Shown here piece after piece: positions 58,737-64,000 of a stretch of 64,000 bases of DNA. Each line of letters opens with the position of its first letter. Position 1 is the stretch's first letter. The notes below the pieces were generated by a model. The model saw only the letters and a list, made by a program, of their open reading frames with translations. It searched no databases and was not told where the DNA came from. The DNA comes from Tetmemena sp. SeJ-2015 (Eukaryota; Ciliophora; Spirotrichea; Sporadotrichida; Oxytrichidae): assembly GCA_027382625.1 (NCBI GenBank), contig JAJKFJ010021011.1, positions 169,527 to 233,526 of the forward strand. Reading direction: 5' to 3'. A program made the translations under genes and the position numbers.

Positions 58737-60350
58737 ATGCAAGTGTATCAGCAACCTACTAAGACTCAGGATCAAATACTGGGCTTCCGCTGTTAGCTTA
58801 ATGTTTAGAAGCAACTGGAGCTCATCCAAAAATTTGTAAGAAGTCTTTGATTCTTATCAATCGTCTGCGACTTGTCTAACCCTCTTCTTTGATTCAGAGG
58901 GCTGAAATGAGTGACAGAGCAACCTAGAAGTTTGCACAAGCCATCCTTGATAAGCTTCAAAGTGAAACTCATCCAGTTGATAATAATGGAGAACAGGAAG
59001 TGAATCCTAAGACTTCCGCTGAGGGAGTCTCACTGCAAAACTCTGGCGTCCCCAAAACTGCTCACTAAGAAGGGAAAAGCGGAGTTGAGGAGAAAAAGTC
59101 TGAGCGACCTTTCATTAGACCAAGGAATGTTGTTGCCATCGATTCTTTATTTTTAAACACACTTATAATCGATGAGAGTGAACTTAACAAGGTTGAACTA
59201 GCGTATTTTAAGAGACCCTATGAGTCTGTCATCTTAAGCGATAAGTAACTTATTTGCACTATAGAAAAGTTTATAAATTCAAATTTGCTGCTCTTAAAGC
59301 GAAATTAGGGATGCAAGTCGATTGATGAAGGGTCAAGATGTTCCTCATCTACATGGTCAAAAGAGGATCCTCCAAAACTATGGAGTCTAGATTAATGGAG
59401 CCGTCACCGCAAGCTACATCGATGGGATCGACCAAATTCAAGAGATTGAACAAAAGTCTTATCCTATCAGGGCCCAGGCACTGGAATACTTTGATTATAA
59501 AACGTCAAATTCAATCTTAATGCATCTTAATACGACGAGTAAGATAACCTAGAAATTGTTGACTCTTTATTCATTCTCCTTTAGTGTGATTTCCCAAGTT
59601 TCTCAATAAGAGCATGATGCCTTCAATACGAACGGCCACAACTCTAATGGCTAATACTTCCCCTCTAGAAGACCTAACTAAGCCGGTGGTAACAATCAAA
59701 CCGGCCCTCATTCCCAGACTAACTCAAGAGGAGGCCGAAGCAATGGAAATCACAAAGGTCCTTCTAACCGCCCCAAGAATCACATGAGGTAAGCTTAAAG
59801 TTTTCTCTGTCTCATTCTGAGCTTCTTATTAGGAGGCAACTGGGCTAGAAGCGGCTTCATGGCAATTCTGAGGCGGGTTCTGTAGATGGAGACAGATCTT
59901 AAAGAGGACCCGACTCCGAATCTGCTTACTCTGACGACAACCAAGGTAAAATATATTCTTAGGACAAATCCAATAGGTTCCAGACAAGGCAATGAGGGCC
60001 AGAGCAAGAAACTTTACTGCTTGTGTCAATAGGAATACAAAACTGGAAATTTAATGTTCCAATGTGAGGGTAAGTTGTGTCTGCTAATTTCTTCCATTTT
60101 CCAGGAGTCAACCAAGATCTTAGAATATATTTCTCATTTATTTGCTCTTAGAATCATTACAATTCCTTTTCTTTAGGCCCCTGTGCTGGCTGGTACCACC
60201 CTGATTGAATAAATTCTTTGAAGTGATAATGTTAAATTATTGTGTCAATATGTCTTAGGAGATGATTACTACTAAAATTAATATTCTCTTAGTCAAGGAG
60301 ATAGCCAAAAGTAAATTAAAATCAAATCAGTTGTGATCAAATCAGTGCCA
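58737..60350 (+). CDS. PHD-finger protein with Asn/Gly/Arg-rich linker
   Basis: ATG at 58737 (MQVYQQPTKTQDQILGFRCQ); intron 58836-58897. The middle region contains VVAIDSLFLNTLIIDESELN and VELAYFKRPYESVI, then (after a frame break near 59310) VQINGAVTASYIDGIDQIQE. A low-complexity N/G/R/Q region (59640-59790) follows. The PHD-type zinc finger reads LYCLCQQEYKTGNLMFQCEG, interrupted by an intron (donor near 60068, acceptor near 60177), then PCAGWYHPDC across IES 60208-60242. PHD fingers bind methylated or unmodified histone H3 tails, so a chromatin role is likely. The 3' end is unresolved; a further Q/S/N-rich segment at 61370 may belong to it. RPYES hints at a BAH-like domain but is not enough to call one. 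Confidence 0.7.
60208..60242 (+). other. IES in PHD gene, pointer ATTG
   Basis: ATTG at 60204-60207 and 60239-60242. Retained, HPD is followed by TGA; removed, the sequence reads HPDCVNMSQ, supplying the zinc-binding Cys expected in the PHD finger. Confidence 0.72.
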
Positions 60351-61369
60351 GCTAAATAAATAGCAATTATCTTTCAATTTCGAAATTAAAAGACTACGGA
60401 AGATTTTGACAAATTTCAAAAAAGATCTCTAAGCCGAAACTGAAGCCTAAAGATTATTTATAATATGAATAATAATTAAAGAAGAGGCAATTATATTAAT
60501 AAATATAAAGAAGAAGCTCTTCACTCTATTTTAATGAGAATAATTGAAATAGATTTAAGGAGATTGCTACATGATTTAAATAAATTTTACAACTAGATGA
60601 AATAATTAGACATCTTCTATAAGTCCTCTGATCATTTCTAAGATTGGTCAAATTCTTTCTTTTTTATTTTGAAATTAAAGATCAGAATTATTTAGCTGGC
60701 TCTCTCTTGACATTTTTTCCTATAAATTTTTAATTTACTTTTGAAAAATTTTTGCTAATGAGAATATTTGTCCCAAAAAAGTAAAAGTAAAGTAAAAGTA
60801 AAATTTGAGGAATGTAATTAATAATCATTTTCAAAACCAGCACTTATTCAGTACTAGTTAAGAGAACGTACTATTATCCTATGTAAGTGTCCCAAAAAAA
60901 TTTAATGATTAAGACCCTAAAAGACTCAGATTTGAGCTGGATATGTGATTTTTGCACAAGGCATGTAAGTATTTTTCTTGCTCTTTTTACTCTCTAACGC
61001 TCCTCCCACCGCCGCTCTCACTAAAAGGATCCTTAACTAGTCGTAAATAGTCTATTGTTACATATAGATCACAGACATTTAAATGATTTGAATGATGGTG
61101 ATATTGTTTACTATTAGATTCTCAATTAAATACTTAGAACTGGATAGTCTCTTAAGTATAATAACTATTAGATCCCTTGATTGATATAATGAGCCCTCTT
61201 TAACTTCATTGCAAAATTAATATTTTATTATTCTCCTATAACTGATCAACAAATAATTTATCAAGTGGACAATTTTAGAAAATGTTAATGATCAAGAGCG
61301 GGGGCGTTCTGATCAAACTATCGTCATACACACTAAGTTTAGAATAGTAAGGCACTTACTTAATTTGAA
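60351..61369. other. AT-rich region
   Basis: No gene supported. Contains a short tandem (A)GTAAA array near 60780-60806. May hold further IES or the ends of neighbouring macronuclear chromosomes. Confidence 0.4.
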
Positions 61370-61680
61370 TTTAGGAGCAACTCAACAACTAGTATAGCGG
61401 ACTCGGAGGCTAACTTCCATCTAAGTCAGATCTATCCATCCAGAAAAAGCCTTATAAAAGGTAGAGAGTTGGAAACTCCACCTTCAAGAACTTAATATGG
61501 AATAGAGTGTTATTATTTGCTATATTCTTAAACTCTTAGAAGGATAGAGAAAACAGCAAGGACTCGCAAGTCAGCCAGACCTCACCACAATTGAGTAATA
61601 ACAACAGCGCTGGTTCCCCTGGCTCAAACCCTCAGTCCTAATTTATTTCATTCATTAACTTTAAATTTAAAGCATAATGA
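61370..61680 (+). CDS. Gln/Asn/Ser-rich coding segment, partial
   Basis: Open frame reading EQLNNQYSGLGGQLPSKSDL, KKPYKRQRVGNSTFKN, then after a hydrophobic insert (about 61487-61540, possible IES) KDRENSKDSQVSQTSPQLSN and SAGSPGSNPQS to TGA near 61677. Low complexity, basic patch KPYKRQR could be a nuclear signal. Possibly the C-terminal segment of the PHD-finger gene; no direct join was found. Confidence 0.4.
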
Positions 61681-62015
61681 GTATGAGAGAATAAAGCTTG
61701 CACTCTTCGGCAAGTTATTCAAATCTAAGCCTACTACTTTATTTATCAATCTTTGAGCGACCACCTCAAGATTTATAAGCAAAAGCTTGTATCTAATTTA
61801 CCAATCAAGACTGTCTCCACTTTCTTCTCTTTCAAAAATGGCTTAAGAAGCTGTAGAGGGGCGGAATGTACTCTCTAAAGAAATATCTAACAGTCACAAT
61901 CAATCAACCCAAATAATTTCCTTAATTTTTAAATTTTTTATTTGATATTTTTTTTCAAAATCCGTAAAGAATGGCAGTTTTTATTTATTCTAGGAATTAG
62001 GATTTTATTATAAAA

Positions 62016-63100
62016 ATGTATGAGCTTATATTGTATATCTACTTATTCATAGTTTTCATCTTCTTATTGAACACTCTGAGCATCCTCGTTAATCAATTTT
62101 TGTAAGTTTGCGCTATTTTCATCCTTCGAAAGAAATGTTTCTAATAAAAATCTCTTAATTTCTTAATTATTTCCCCATCCCTTCTTTTCTAATGCCATTT
62201 TAGAAGTTTGTGTAAGAGAAATCAGTCAGAAAGTTATTTCAAGGAGTAAAGGGAGCGAATGAGAGAATCGATTGAGCGCAGACAAAGAGCGATTAGTGAG
62301 CGACTTAGATGAAGGGAAGCGTAGCAGCTCAGACTCAATTAATTAGAGAGGATGGTTGACAGCGTGAGTTAGTCAATTCACGCCACTGCCGCTAGAACTG
62401 CAACCATCGAAGAGAGGTTGCTGAGCAACAATAATAATAATGGCAGCGCTGGTCCAAATTTACAAAATAGCATACCAACGATAACAACAACGAGCGGAGA
62501 GAATATATATCCAAGAAGGCAAATTAATTCAGTTGGCATTGGATTTGGACTTGGATCCGCTATCAGATAAAGGAAACAAAGTTTAAAATATTTTTACTAC
62601 TCTTTTTTTTCTTAAAAAGGAGGCGCTAAATTAATAATATCGGCAGGAGGAGAGAGCAACAGCAGGCAGAGGTGCGTCAAGTAGGTAGCTTTAATTTGAT
62701 AAAGAGAATTTTGCAGTTTCTGGTAAGTAGAATTAGCTTTGCCCTAATATAAAGCTATTATAATTTGTTTTAACAGATTGCTATAGATAAGTCTCATCAC
62801 ATTTAAATTGAGAGGTATGATAAAATTGAATTACAAATCTCACGTGCCTGGTGCTTAAATTTGTATTGAAAAAAGCTTCTAATATGAATAATTCAGTGAC
62901 AGAGTCTGAAGATAGTCTAAGCCCCACTCGTGCAGAAAGTTAATCCTACGTTGAACGCTCTTCTAGAGTCAGGCAAAATATCGGTGATAATAGAGATGGC
63001 CAAAATCTTGGTGAGAACAAATAAGTGTCAAATTTAACTTAAAACACCTAATAGAGTAAGATTGACATTTATTAGGCATCATTCTTAATTTTAAAAAATT
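62016..63100 (+). CDS. Arg/Gln-rich protein with N-terminal membrane helix, unknown
   Basis: ATG at 62016 opens a hydrophobic helix (LYIYLFIVFIFLLNTLSILV). A GT-AG intron at 62102-62203 joins in phase to SLCKRNQSESYFKEQRERMR, a strongly basic coiled coil (ESIERRQRAISERLR...REAQQLRLNQLERMVDSV), and an N/S/T/G-rich stretch. A TGA at 62310-62312 interrupts otherwise in-frame coding, so an error or IES is likely there. Further exon-like pieces: RRREQQQAEVRQVGSFNLIK near 62650 with a donor GTAAG near 62724, and NNSVTESEDSLSPTRAES near 62890. No family recognised; it may continue into the segment at 63540. Confidence 0.5.
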
Positions 63101-63355
63101 TTTTATTTCATAAAAAACGGTGGCTTTTCAAATGGGAATTTCCCGTTAACCCGACAGTCCACAAAGTTTAAATCAACTTTCCCTGTTTGTTTTTCAAAAA
63201 TATTACTTTATAATTTTAAAAAAATTAAATTTTTTCTAATCGAGGTGGCTGCCCCCTTTAATTAAAAAGGTTTCAATTTAAATTTTTTTTTACATTGGGA
63301 AAGGCTGGCGATTAATTTTTTAATGTGATCGCAATTGGGGTTTTTAAATTTAAAA
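63101..63355. other. Low-complexity, probably low-quality sequence
   Basis: Alternating short homopolymer blocks (for example TTTCAAATGGGAATTTCCCG) without coding potential; resembles the suspect patches at 23395 and 51150. Confidence 0.4.
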
Positions 63356-63447
63356 TTTCACTGACTCGCTCTATTTTCTACTATTACTTTCTACAACTTA
63401 AATACTACTACTACTACATCTACTACTACTAGTACAAGTCAGTGAAA
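63356..63447. repeat. Inverted repeat flanking a CTA/ACT microsatellite
   Basis: TTTCACTGACT at 63356-63366 and its reverse complement AGTCAGTGAAA at 63437-63447 enclose a run of ACT/CTA triplets (about 63400-63431). It could form a hairpin with a structured loop. Function unknown. Confidence 0.6.
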
Positions 63448-63539
63448 ATATTTGAGGTAAGACCATCTTGAATTTCGTTTATTCTATTTACGCAATTTAC
63501 GATGATCATACTCTATAAGATAAAATTTTAATTGTGAGT

Positions 63540-64000
63540 TCTTAAGTCAATTTGTTTCTCCGCAAGTGGAGGAAGAGGACTAGTCAATGAGAGAAGAAGA
63601 TAAAGAAATATTAATTGCTTTATATGATTTAAGATACAGCTGAGGGCACTGGGTTTTTAGAGAGAGCGAGAAATCAGATTCAGCAGTTTTCTAGTCGCTT
63701 CGTTTTCAGGAGGCAATAATAAGATATAGAAGATTTGGCATTGAGGCCTCCAAATTTGTTGAGGCATAGTGAGATATAATAAAGCTCACAAGAGCAAATA
63801 ATTTTAAGATGGAAATAAATTGGCGTATCTTATCTATAAGAGAATCCGGAGTTAAATGAAATAAGACTGGGGAGAAGAAGGAACCAAGAGAGTAACAGCT
63901 ATAGAGACAGAATGGACAATTTACTTAATAGAAGGAGAGAAGTACACTCAAAATAAATAGATCATGATCTTCAATTTATTAAAGTTCAGAATGGAATCCG
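63540..64000 (+). CDS. Arg/Gln-rich coding segment running off the window
   Basis: Two open stretches: VSPQVEEEDQSMREEDKEIL (63555-63640) and, from about 63645, GTGFLERARNQIQQFSSRFV, DIEDLALRPPNLLRHSEIQQ and RRNQESNSYRDRMDNLLNRR, open to the last base. Same Arg/Gln-rich style as the 62016 gene, of which it may be the continuation. No motif recognised. Confidence 0.45.

Noticed and set aside
1..64000. Reading the window with the standard code as many pseudogenes full of TAA/TAG stops
   Set aside because: TAA/TAG fall repeatedly at positions where glutamine fits, while TGA ends intact proteins such as Rab7 and DPH2; a reassigned code explains all genes at once.

Overview
This window reads as germline (micronuclear) DNA of a spirotrich ciliate of the Oxytricha/Stylonychia type. 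Three things show this. (1) Recognisable proteins stay open only if TAA and TAG are read as glutamine and TGA is the sole stop. (2) Genes contain ordinary GT-AG introns, but are also cut by short AT-rich segments that begin and end in the same 3-11 bp direct repeat ('pointer'). Removing the segment plus one repeat copy restores a conserved protein, as expected for internal eliminated sequences (IESs) between macronuclear-destined segments (MDSs). (3) Some genes are out of order, partly inverted, or interleaved with other genes. The exact species cannot be read from the sequence.

Layout. 0.2-7.1 kb: P4-ATPase lipid flippase followed by a long acidic/charged tail or second gene. 7.5-15.7 kb: a scrambled DPH2 (diphthamide synthesis) gene in three blocks of alternating strand; the last block lies 7.5 kb away, beyond a Q/N-rich gene and a small charged gene. 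15.8-18.1 kb: minus-strand small-TIM-like gene and a probable mitochondrial helical protein. 18.2-20.7 kb: TauE/SafE-like permease whose last part is inverted. 21.2-24.6 kb: LMBR1-type membrane protein ending in a PH domain. 24.7-27.6 kb: SETD3/LSMT-like SET protein (minus). 28.2-35.2 kb: NAP1 histone chaperone split by about 5.8 kb that holds three other loci, including a TRAF-type zinc-finger/UIM protein. 35.4-40.7 kb: conserved-looking unknown, alpha-tubulin acetyltransferase, PIG-M mannosyltransferase and a small overlapping minus gene. 40.8-45.0 kb: unknowns. 45.9-51.1 kb: Rab7, an HU-CCDC81-like coiled-coil protein and a START-domain protein. 52.2-58.5 kb: ferritin-like gene (minus), a large IQ/coiled-coil gene and an orphan kinase C-lobe. 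58.7-64.0 kb: PHD-finger gene and an R/Q-rich membrane protein that runs off the end.

The genes do not form an operon or shared pathway. What links them is that they are precursor loci for separate small macronuclear chromosomes, so neighbours say more about rearrangement than about function. Many single-base frame breaks, several in homopolymers, and a few low-complexity patches look like long-read assembly errors; exact ends of multi-part genes are approximate. I saw no rRNA, tRNA, CRISPR array or intact transposon.
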